Source of the DNA: Fluviirhizobium alvei | GTDB taxonomy: Bacteria; Pseudomonadota; Alphaproteobacteria; Rhizobiales; Rhizobiaceae | Direction: 5' to 3' | NCBI RefSeq assembly: GCF_030551875.1 | Contig: NZ_JAUOZU010000008.1 | Coordinates: 186,001-250,000, forward strand | DNA: 64,000 nucleotides | Notes under the pieces: model-generated | What the model was told of the DNA's origin: nothing | What the model saw: only the letters and a program-made list of their open reading frames with translations | Databases searched by the model: none | Made by a program: the position numbers and the translations under genes | In this document: piece after piece, positions 54,319-61,175 of the stretch | How positions within the stretch are numbered: the first letter of the stretch is position 1 | Layout of the letters: each line of letters opens with the position of its first letter

Positions 54319-55416
54319 ATGACCCACGCTGCCTCACTTTCGCCGAACCCGATCCGGGAACTGCCGGCTGACAGGCTGGCACGCTGGGCCATGGGTTTCA
54401 TCGCATTTCTGCATGTGTTGGCGTTTCTTTGGTTCGCTCTTGTGCTTGCGAGCGCTACGCCGGCGCAGGCCGCCGACGATCTCGCCTGCGGTGCGCGTGA
54501 CCGGATGGCAGAACTCGAGAAGAACAATCCGTCCGAATATGCCAAATTGCGTGTCGAAGGTAACAAGATCGCCAATGCGCAGGCACGATTCTGGAAACTC
54601 GAAAAGCCGGGGCAATCTCCCGACTGGTTGCTTGGGACCTTCCACCTTTCCGACCCGCGTGTAACCAATCTGCCTGACGCGGCCAAGGCGGCCTATCGCA
54701 AATCGTCGACGATCATTCTCGAATCGGATGAGATCCTTGACCAGAAGACGGCGTCGGCAAGGCTGATGGCAAAGCCGGGCCTGATGTTCTTCATGGGTTC
54801 CGAAACGCTGAAGGATCACATGTCGGCGGAGGATCAGAAGGTCGTCTCCGAAACGCTCGGCAAGCGTGGCGTCTCCTTCGCCTCGATGATCAAGTTCAAG
54901 CCCTGGGTCCTGTCCTCGATGGTCTCGCTCTCAACCTGCGAGATCGCCCGCAAGAACGGTGGTGCGGCCTTCCTCGACATGAAACTGGCCAAGGATGCAG
55001 CCAAGGCCGGCAAGAAAGTTGTGGGGCTCGAAACGCTGGCCGAGCAGATCGAGGCGATGAACAGCCTGCCGATCGAATTCCATGTCCGGTCTCTGGTCGC
55101 AGCCGCCCGCTATCCGGATTACACCGCCGACATGATGGAGACCACGCTCGGACTTTATCTGCGGGGCGAGATCGGTCTCGTTTTTCCGGCTGCAGCCTAT
55201 TTCGCGCCCGAAAAGGGAGCTTCCGATCTGAAAGACATGGCGCTTTTCGAACAGAAGCTGATCACCGAACGCAATCACAATATGGCGGACCGGGCAGCGA
55301 AAACGCTCGCCAAGGGGGATGTGTTCATGGCTGTCGGTGCTCTGCACCTCATCGGTGATGAGGGTCTGGTCGCGCTGCTGCGCAAGCAGGGCTATACGGT
55401 GACGCCGATCTTCTGA
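54319..55416 (+). CDS. TraB/GumN family protein
   Basis: A 365-residue exported protein. A hydrophobic segment (about 25-45, MGFIAFLHVLAFLWFALVLASA) is followed by TPAQA, a likely signal cleavage site. The TraB/GumN (PF01963) motifs are DWLLGTFHLSDPR, GLETLAEQIEAMNSLP, and a terminal GDVFMAVGALHLIGDEGLVALLRKQGYTV with the GxxH motifs. Relatives include Tiki-like metalloproteases, so a protease role is possible. The start at 54319 has GGAG upstream; GTG 54268 is alternative. The 3' end overlaps the DUF2867 gene by 25 bases. Confidence 0.9.
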   Translation: MTHAASLSPNPIRELPADRLARWAMGFIAFLHVLAFLWFALVLASATPAQAADDLACGARDRMAELEKNNPSEYAKLRVEGNKIANAQARFWKLEKPGQSPDWLLGTFHLSDPRVTNLPDAAKAAYRKSSTIILESDEILDQKTASARLMAKPGLMFFMGSETLKDHMSAEDQKVVSETLGKRGVSFASMIKFKPWVLSSMVSLSTCEIARKNGGAAFLDMKLAKDAAKAGKKVVGLETLAEQIEAMNSLPIEFHVRSLVAAARYPDYTADMMETTLGLYLRGEIGLVFPAAAYFAPEKGASDLKDMALFEQKLITERNHNMADRAAKTLAKGDVFMAVGALHLIGDEGLVALLRKQGYTVTPIF

Positions 55417-55874
55417 ACGGGGTGAATGTTGCGCCCGACCGGACGCATGGTGGCCGGCACGATCCGGCGGTGAAACGGCGCCACAAACATCATATAGATG
55501 TGGCCAAGCAGATTGTGACGTCGGACATAGGTCGAAACGCCGAAGGATTTTTTGTTCGGATCATCCTCGAAGACATCGACGATGATCCGAAAATCAAGAT
55601 GCTTGTCGTCAAAGCCAAGCACGATATGGCTGGGTGACTGTTCGACGACAGGAAAGCCGCCGACGCTTGCCCCTGCCGCCATCCTCACCGTTTTCAGACC
55701 CACAAGCGTTACCACGGCATTGCGCAGGCGCATCAGCCCCTGGATCCAGCCAGGCGGGTTGGCCAGAAGCATGACGGCAATCTCGTTGGCCGTCAGATCC
55801 GGCGATGTCAGTTCCGCTTCGAAGCGGTCCCGCCAATCGGCATCGTTCACGAACGCTTGTGTTTCTGGAAGCAT
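55392..55874 (-). CDS. DUF2867 family protein
   Basis: A protein of about 160 residues that matches DUF2867 (SRPBCC-like) in layout: DWRDRFEAEL, VGGFPVVEQSPSHIVLGFDDKHLDFRIIVDV, and the ending HIYMMFVAPFHRRIVPATMRPVG. These proteins may bind hydrophobic ligands; the function is unknown. The start at 55874 (MLPETQ) has GAGG 6 bases upstream; ATG 55886 adds 4 residues. It is convergent and overlapping with the TraB/GumN gene. Confidence 0.85.
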   Translation of the reverse strand: MLPETQAFVNDADWRDRFEAELTSPDLTANEIAVMLLANPPGWIQGLMRLRNAVVTLVGLKTVRMAAGASVGGFPVVEQSPSHIVLGFDDKHLDFRIIVDVFEDDPNKKSFGVSTYVRRHNLLGHIYMMFVAPFHRRIVPATMRPVGRNIHPVQKIGVTV

Positions 55875-55892
55875 CTCAGGCCTCATGGAAAT

Positions 55893-55914
55893 GGCCGGTG
55901 GCGAGCCACCGGCC
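55893..55914 (-). terminator. Probable terminator of the cytochrome b561 gene
   Basis: GGCCGGTGG (55893-55901) pairs perfectly with CCACCGGCC (55906-55914). Read on the minus strand it follows the b561 stop (55939) and is followed by ATTTCC, a short T tract. It lies just upstream of the DUF2867 start. Confidence 0.65.
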
Positions 55915-55938
55915 TTCGATTCCGGTATCTGCCGCTGA

Positions 55939-56433
55939 TCAGACGCCCTTGGTCATGCGGTCCATGACGTCGGTCTTCCAGTAGAACTTGTGCACCAGCG
56001 CCGCGCCGATATGGGCCACGAGCATGATCCAGAGAAGCAGCTTCATCGGACCGCCATGGACGAAACCGGCAACATCGACATGGAAATAGAACTTGGCGAT
56101 ACCCGAAAGCGGCATGGTGAAAAGCAGCAGATAGATGAGGCCGTGAACAGCTTTGGCGATCAGCTTGAAAATGGCCGGCTCATCGGCCGGCGCGGCCGGA
56201 GCACCCTGAACCGCCCGCAGGATCAGGCGAATGACCGTGAGCGCGAGAATGGCAAAGCCGGAATAGATGTGAAGATTGGCCGAGCTCCACTCTTCCGGCG
56301 TCGGAACCTTGCCGCCGCCCAGAAGGTCAGCCACACGCTCGATTTGTCCCGGCAGGAGCAGGTTGAAGAAGACGAGAAGAACAGTCAGCCAATGCACGAT
56401 GCGCTGCGGGATGGAGTAGGAGAGCGGAGCCAT
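55939..56433 (-). CDS. Cytochrome b561 family protein
   Basis: A 164-residue, four-helix di-haem b561. The haem-ligand His are at the expected sites: PQRIVHWLTVLLV (TM1), NLHIYSGFAIL (TM2), AVHGLIYLLLF (TM3) and MLVAHIGAALVHKFYW (TM4). It moves electrons between quinol and a periplasmic or membrane acceptor. It lies downstream of lpdA on the same strand, but a hairpin at 56481 separates them. Confidence 0.92.
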   Translation of the reverse strand: MAPLSYSIPQRIVHWLTVLLVFFNLLLPGQIERVADLLGGGKVPTPEEWSSANLHIYSGFAILALTVIRLILRAVQGAPAAPADEPAIFKLIAKAVHGLIYLLLFTMPLSGIAKFYFHVDVAGFVHGGPMKLLLWIMLVAHIGAALVHKFYWKTDVMDRMTKGV

Positions 56434-56480
56434 TTTAATTGCCTTTTATCAAGTAGATAATGGGATGACTCCAGAATAGA

Positions 56481-56513
56481 CGAAGCGCGCCTTGGATAAC
56501 AGGGCGCGCTTCG
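56481..56513 (-). terminator. Probable terminator of the sucAB-lpdA transcript
   Basis: CGAAGCGCGCC (56481-56491) pairs with GGCGCGCTTCG (56503-56513), 11 perfect pairs with an 11-base loop. It lies 41 bases past the lpdA stop on the minus strand. The T run is poor (TCTATTCT), so termination may be partial. Confidence 0.6.
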
Positions 56514-56553
56514 AAACTTTACCGAATTTTACGTTGCGGCCGATTTTAGCCGG

Positions 56554-57960
56554 TTACATGTGGATCGGTTTGAAGAAGGTACCGAGGGCGGCTTCCTTGA
56601 CCGCTTCCGACATGGTCGGATGGGCGTGGCAGGTGCGGCCGAGATCCTCCGAGGAGCCACCGAACTCCATCAGCACGGCTGCTTCGTGGATCATCTCACC
56701 GGCGCCGAAGCCAATGATATGGACACCGAGCACGCGGTCGGTCGCCGCGTCGGCGAGGACCTTGACGAAACCTTCGGTGGCTTCCATCGCGCGGGCGCGG
56801 CCGTTGGCCGTGAAGGGGAACTTGCCGGCCTTGTAAGCGATGCCGGCGGCCTTGAGCTCTTCTTCGGTCTTGCCGACCGACGCCACTTCCGGCTGGGTGT
56901 AAACAACGCCGGGAATGACGTTGTAATTCACATGGCCATGCTGGCCGGCGAGGATCTCGGCCAGCGCCACACCCTCATCTTCGGCTTTGTGGGCGAGCAT
57001 TGGCCCCTTGATGACGTCGCCGATCGCGAAGATGCCGGCGACCGAGGTCTGGTAATGGGCATCGACCTCGACGCGGCCACGGTTATCAAGAACCACGCCG
57101 GCTTCGGCAAGGCCGAGGCCTTCGGTGAAGGGCTTGCGGCCGGTTGCCACCAGAACGACATCGGCATCGAGCGTGACGGCTTCACCGCCCTTGACCGGCT
57201 CGAACGTGACCTTGGCGCCATTGCCGGCCTTTTCGACGCCGGTCACCTTGGCGCCGAGCTTGAAATCGATGCCCTGTTTGGCGAGCATGCGCTGGAACTG
57301 TTTGGAAACCTCGCCATCCATGCCACCAAGAATGGTGTCGAGATATTCGACCACGGTTACCTTGGAGCCGAGACGGTTCCAGACCGAGCCGAGTTCGAGG
57401 CCGATGACACCGCCACCGACGACGACCAGCTTCTCCGGCACCTTGTCGAGCGCGATCGCGCCGGTCGAGGAAACGATGACCTTCTCGTCGATATCGACAG
57501 AGAGGCCGGGAATGCCGGCAACATCGGAACCCGTGGCAATGACGATGCTCTTGGCTTCGAGTTCGGTCACCTTGCCATCGTCGCCGGTCACGGCCACCTT
57601 GCCCTGACCGAGCACCTTGCCGGTGCCCTGAAAGGCATCGATCTTGTTCTTCTTGAACAGATAGGCGACGCCATCGACATTCGATTTCACCACGGCATCC
57701 TTGTGGCCCATCATCTTGCCGAGATTGAGCTTGGGTGCTGCCACCTCGACGCCGAGGGAATCCATGCCATGGGCGACATGGGCATACATTTCGGAGGCAT
57801 GCAGCAGCGCCTTGGACGGAATGCAGCCGACATTGAGGCAGGTACCGCCGTAAGTAGCGCGCTTTTCGACAACGGCCGTCTTGAGACCAAGCTGGGCCGC
57901 CTTCACCGCACAGACATAGCCGCCCGGGCCGCTACCGATCACGATCAAATCATAAGCCAT
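56554..57960 (-). CDS. lpdA: Dihydrolipoyl dehydrogenase (E3)
   Basis: A 468-residue FAD disulphide oxidoreductase. The redox pair is Cys41/Cys46 in [13 protein letters not shown], the FAD motif is [19 protein letters not shown], the NAD motif is [15 protein letters not shown], and HAHPTMSE carries the catalytic His. It reoxidises lipoyl groups of the 2-oxoglutarate dehydrogenase complex. It is the last enzyme gene of the sucA-sucB cluster, 2.7 kb after sucB with four accessory genes between (counting MAPEG, LysE and one exported protein on the way). Confidence 0.98.
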   Translation of the reverse strand: MAYDLIVIGSGPGGYVCAVKAAQLGLKTAVVEKRATYGGTCLNVGCIPSKALLHASEMYAHVAHGMDSLGVEVAAPKLNLGKMMGHKDAVVKSNVDGVAYLFKKNKIDAFQGTGKVLGQGKVAVTGDDGKVTELEAKSIVIATGSDVAGIPGLSVDIDEKVIVSSTGAIALDKVPEKLVVVGGGVIGLELGSVWNRLGSKVTVVEYLDTILGGMDGEVSKQFQRMLAKQGIDFKLGAKVTGVEKAGNGAKVTFEPVKGGEAVTLDADVVLVATGRKPFTEGLGLAEAGVVLDNRGRVEVDAHYQTSVAGIFAIGDVIKGPMLAHKAEDEGVALAEILAGQHGHVNYNVIPGVVYTQPEVASVGKTEEELKAAGIAYKAGKFPFTANGRARAMEATEGFVKVLADAATDRVLGVHIIGFGAGEMIHEAAVLMEFGGSSEDLGRTCHAHPTMSEAVKEAALGTFFKPIHM

Positions 57961-57985
57961 TTTATTGTCCCGATAGTTGGGCGGA

Positions 57986-58486
57986 TTATCCCGCCATCTT
58001 GTTGCAGTCTTTCAGCGTCAGCACGTCCCAGGGGACAACCATCGCCTTGTCTTTACCCCAGACGTTCGAGGCCCGAACGGACGGTCCGAAGCCTGGCAGG
58101 AGAATCTGGGCCGCAGCTGCGGACCCTTGCGGTGGCAGAAGATCGATATGGGCATCGTAATGCGCATAGATCACGCCCTGCCACACGGTGCAGGCGGCAA
58201 GATCCGCCCCCGTCACGTCGCCTTCCGGGCAATTGTAGAAGATCATGCCGTTTGGCCGGTTGACCGGCTCGGACGGCAGCACGTAGCCCTCGAGCACGAC
58301 CGGCTTGTTCAAAACCTTCAGCGTGAAACGATGGCTGGAAGAAGAGGCTTCAGAATCGACCGGCTCGAAGGCGAGTTCATAGGCATTGTCGGAATCGCGA
58401 TAGACGGCATGTTCCTGACGGCAACTGGCTGCCTGCGCCGGCAGGACGCTTGATGCGATGAGCAAAGCTGCCAGAGCCCTCAGCAT
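57986..58486 (-). CDS. Exported hypothetical protein
   Basis: A 166-residue protein. The signal peptide [19 protein letters not shown] is cleaved before ASCRQEHA. The mature part has four Cys (SCRQ, FYNCPEG, AACTVWQ, KDCNK) that could form two disulphides, and the motif [15 protein letters not shown]. No named domain is recognised; it looks like a periplasmic protein conserved in rhizobia. It lies between LysE and lpdA with gaps of 3 and 25 bases, so is co-transcribed with the 2-oxoglutarate dehydrogenase genes. Confidence 0.75.
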   Translation of the reverse strand: MLRALAALLIASSVLPAQAASCRQEHAVYRDSDNAYELAFEPVDSEASSSSHRFTLKVLNKPVVLEGYVLPSEPVNRPNGMIFYNCPEGDVTGADLAACTVWQGVIYAHYDAHIDLLPPQGSAAAAQILLPGFGPSVRASNVWGKDKAMVVPWDVLTLKDCNKMAG

Positions 58487-58489
58487 CGT

Positions 58490-59134
58490 TCAGCCTGCCT
58501 TTTCGGTCGCCAGCTTGAGGCCGAAGCCGATGAAAACGACGCCGCTTGCGCGGTTGATCCACTTGCTCATGCGGCCGAATGCAGCCCGCATCGCTGGCGT
58601 CGTCATGAAATAGGAGACGCCGACGAACCAGGCAATCAGCGCCGACGCCATGACCATTCCGTAGCCGAACTTCACGAGACCGGGCGTTTCATGGCTGACG
58701 ACAGCCGAAAAGACCGACAGGAAGAAGAAGACCGGCTTGGGATTGAGCGCATTGGCCATGAAGCCGAGGCCGAAGGATTTGAGAGGTGACTGGTCGCGGC
58801 TGCCGGCTGTCATTTCGTTTCCGGCCTCGACATCGACGGATCCGGCGCGCAACGAGGCGATGCCGATATAGATCAGGTAAGCGACGCCGCACCATTTGAT
58901 GATGTTGAAGAGCAGGATCGACTGCGAAATGACGAGGCCCAAGCCCAGGATCGTGTAGGTTACATGGAACATCAGCGATGTGCCGATGCCGAAACTGGTG
59001 ATCACGGCTGCCTTGCGGCCATGGGTGATCGACTGGCGGATGACCATCGCAAGATCCGCACCCGGCGAGACGATGGCGAAGGAGAAAATCGCCATCAGCG
59101 ACATCAGTTCAAAGGCGTAACGCGACAGATCCAT
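58490..59134 (-). CDS. LysE/RhtB family amino-acid exporter
   Basis: A 214-residue protein with about six helices. FAIVSPGADLAMVIRQSITHGRKAA is the family signature and FMANALNPKPVFFFLSVFSAVV is the middle motif. It probably exports an amino acid or its derivative; the substrate is unknown. It is a paralogue-level relative of the gene at 24143-24787. It is embedded between the MAPEG and exported hypothetical genes inside the sucB-lpdA interval. Confidence 0.91.
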   Translation of the reverse strand: MDLSRYAFELMSLMAIFSFAIVSPGADLAMVIRQSITHGRKAAVITSFGIGTSLMFHVTYTILGLGLVISQSILLFNIIKWCGVAYLIYIGIASLRAGSVDVEAGNEMTAGSRDQSPLKSFGLGFMANALNPKPVFFFLSVFSAVVSHETPGLVKFGYGMVMASALIAWFVGVSYFMTTPAMRAAFGRMSKWINRASGVVFIGFGLKLATEKAG

Positions 59135-59151
59135 GGCGGTCCCAATCTCGA

Positions 59152-59538
59152 TCAGACAAGCGGCGTCAGGAACAAAAGGACAAGGCCGAGGAGCGACAGA
59201 CCCCAGGCGATCGACCGGATTGGTCCGAGACCGGCAATATAGAGCGGAAGATAGGCCGTTCTGGCGCCAAGATAAAGCATGGCACCAAGATTGCTTATGA
59301 AGCCTTCTTCCTCAACGAATGTCAGCACCACGATGGCTGCAATGAACAGCGGATAGGTTTCGAGGAAATTTTGCAGCGCCCGCTGGGCCCGGCCACCATA
59401 GAGGCCCAGTACGACCGGATTGTCACGATTGGGATCATAAGGCGTCTTGCGTTCGCGTGCCTGGGTGACGACCTGTGTCATCACATGCAGAAAGCCCAGA
59501 ACCGTGCTGAACAGGAGGCAATATAATTCAATCGTCAT
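59152..59538 (-). CDS. MAPEG family membrane protein
   Basis: A 128-residue, four-helix MAPEG protein (MTIELYCLLFS). NPVVLGLYGGRAQRALQNFLETYPLFIAAIVVL is the MAPEG-like core, and TAYLPLYIAGLGPIRSIAWGLSLLGL is the last two helices. Mammalian members act in eicosanoid and glutathione metabolism; bacterial roles are mostly unknown. The start at 59538 has GGGA upstream. A hairpin at 59564 separates it from sucB. Confidence 0.87.
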   Translation of the reverse strand: MTIELYCLLFSTVLGFLHVMTQVVTQARERKTPYDPNRDNPVVLGLYGGRAQRALQNFLETYPLFIAAIVVLTFVEEEGFISNLGAMLYLGARTAYLPLYIAGLGPIRSIAWGLSLLGLVLLFLTPLV

Positions 59539-59563
59539 GACGTATCCCGATGGTGGAATGAGC

Positions 59564-59586
59564 AAGGCCGCGGTTGACGCGGCCTT
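59564..59586 (-). terminator. Hairpin after sucB (minus strand), possible attenuator
   Basis: AAGGCCGCG (59564-59572) pairs exactly with CGCGGCCTT (59578-59586) around a 5-base loop. On the minus strand it lies 16 bases past the sucB stop and ahead of the MAPEG gene. T content after it is low, so readthrough toward lpdA is plausible. Confidence 0.6.
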
Positions 59587-59601
59587 GCCTGGCTTTGCTT
59601 A

Positions 59602-60822
59602 TCAGAGATCCAGGACCAGGCGTTCCGGATCCTCAAGGCTTTCCTTGACGCGCACGAGGAAGGTTACCGCTTCCTTGCCGTCGACGATGCGGTGATCGTA
59701 GCTCAGCGCCAGATACATCATCGGACGGATCACGATCTGGCCGCCGACGACCACGGGGCGCTCCTGGATCTTGTGCATGCCGAGAATGCCCGACTGCGGC
59801 GCATTGAGGATCGGCGACGACATCAGCGAACCATAAACGCCACCGTTGGAGATGGTGAAGGTGCCGCCCTGCATGTCGGCCATCGAAAGCTGGCCATCGC
59901 GGGCAACCTTGCCGAGGCGACCGATTTCCTTTTCGATTCCCGCGATCGACATCTGGTCGGCATCACGGACGACCGGAACCACGAGGCCCTTGTCGGTGCC
60001 GACGGCGACGCCGATATGGCAATAGTTCTTGTAGATGATGTCGGTGCCGTCGATTTCGGCATTGACCGCCGGCAGTTCCTTCAGGGCGTGGGTCACAGCC
60101 TTGGTGAAGAAGCCCATGAAGCCGAGCTTGACGCCGTGCTTCTTCTCGAAAATATCCTTGTAGCGGTTGCGCAGGTCCATGACCGCGCTCATGTCGACCT
60201 CGTTATAGGTGGTCAGCATGGCAGCGGTATTCTGGGCGTCCTTGAGGCGACGCGCGATGGTCTGGCGTACCTTTGTCATACGGACGCGTTCTTCGCGAAC
60301 CGAATCATCGGCGCTCGACGGTGCACGAACCGACGCCGGAGCGGCAGCAGGTGCGGCAACCACCGGGCCCTTGGCGATGGCGGCGAGCACATCTTCCTTC
60401 AGAACCTGGCCGCGCTTGCCCGAGCCATCGACGGAGCCGGCGGCAAGGTTGGCGTCTGCCATCAGCTTAGCTGCAGCCGGTGCCGGCGGCATGGAGGAGG
60501 CCGAACCAGCCGCAACGGCGGGTGCAGCAGGAGCGGCTTCCACCTTGGCGGCAGCCGGAGCGGCCGAGGCAGCAACGGCTGCGCCGGATTCAGCGATCTG
60601 GCCGAGCAGGCCGCCCGGAGCGACGGTGTCGCCCGCCTGGGCGGTGATTTCGGAAAGCACGCCGGAAGCGGGTGCCGGTACCTCGACAGTTACCTTGTCG
60701 GTTTCGAGCTCACAGAGAATTTCGTCGGCCTTGACGGCATCGCCGACTTTCTTGAACCAGGTACCGATCGTGGCTTCGCTGACGGATTCTCCGAGGGTCG
60801 GAACGCGGATTTCGGTTGCCAT
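59602..60822 (-). CDS. sucB: Dihydrolipoyllysine succinyltransferase, E2 of 2-oxoglutarate dehydrogenase
   Basis: A 406-residue E2. One lipoyl domain (Lys43 in ETDKVTVEV) is followed by an Ala/Pro linker, the peripheral-subunit-binding domain ([26 protein letters not shown]) and the catalytic domain with [11 protein letters not shown]. It transfers succinyl to CoA in the TCA cycle. The start is ATG 60822 ([17 protein letters not shown]); the longer frame to 60873 overlaps the YciI-like gene. It is unusual in being separated from sucA by that gene. Confidence 0.98.
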   Translation of the reverse strand: MATEIRVPTLGESVSEATIGTWFKKVGDAVKADEILCELETDKVTVEVPAPASGVLSEITAQAGDTVAPGGLLGQIAESGAAVAASAAPAAAKVEAAPAAPAVAAGSASSMPPAPAAAKLMADANLAAGSVDGSGKRGQVLKEDVLAAIAKGPVVAAPAAAPASVRAPSSADDSVREERVRMTKVRQTIARRLKDAQNTAAMLTTYNEVDMSAVMDLRNRYKDIFEKKHGVKLGFMGFFTKAVTHALKELPAVNAEIDGTDIIYKNYCHIGVAVGTDKGLVVPVVRDADQMSIAGIEKEIGRLGKVARDGQLSMADMQGGTFTISNGGVYGSLMSSPILNAPQSGILGMHKIQERPVVVGGQIVIRPMMYLALSYDHRIVDGKEAVTFLVRVKESLEDPERLVLDL

Positions 60823-60869
60823 GTGCGTGAAGTCCTGAAGTTGAATGTTGCGGTTGTTTCCGGTCAGCT

Positions 60870-61166
60870 TCACCGGAGAATGAGCGATGGAATGGGTGCC
60901 GTTTCGTAACGGAAGCCCAGATCCGCCATGATCACGGGATCGGCGGCGCCAAGAGCCTCGGCCTCCGCCTCATTTTCAGCCTCGACGATCGCCATCCCGA
61001 AAGGCCCCTTCGGATCGAAGACCGGTCCCACGGCAATGGCAATCTTCCGCTCTGCAAGCTCTTCCCAGTAGATCTGGTGCTCTCCCATTGCCGTTCCCTC
61101 CGCCGCGGTGGTGTCGAAGGGAAAGCTTGGCCTGGGTGCAACGAGCTTGAGATGGAAATAGGCCAT
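60870..61166 (-). CDS. YciI family protein between sucA and sucB
   Basis: A 98-residue protein of the YciI/ferredoxin-like fold. [18 protein letters not shown] opens the protein. [50 protein letters not shown] follows the YciI pattern. The function is unknown. It begins 9 bases after the sucA stop and ends 47 bases before the sucB ATG, so it must be co-transcribed. Its position suggests a link to 2-oxoglutarate dehydrogenase, for instance small-molecule handling or complex tuning; this is inference. Confidence 0.85.
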   Translation of the reverse strand: MAYFHLKLVAPRPSFPFDTTAAEGTAMGEHQIYWEELAERKIAIAVGPVFDPKGPFGMAIVEAENEAEAEALGAADPVIMADLGFRYETAPIPSLILR

Positions 61167-61175
61167 CGTTCGGCG

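Noticed and set aside
56560-58263. 567-codon plus-strand open frame
   Set aside because: It is antisense to lpdA and the next gene; such long shadows are expected in GC-rich DNA with strong third-position bias.
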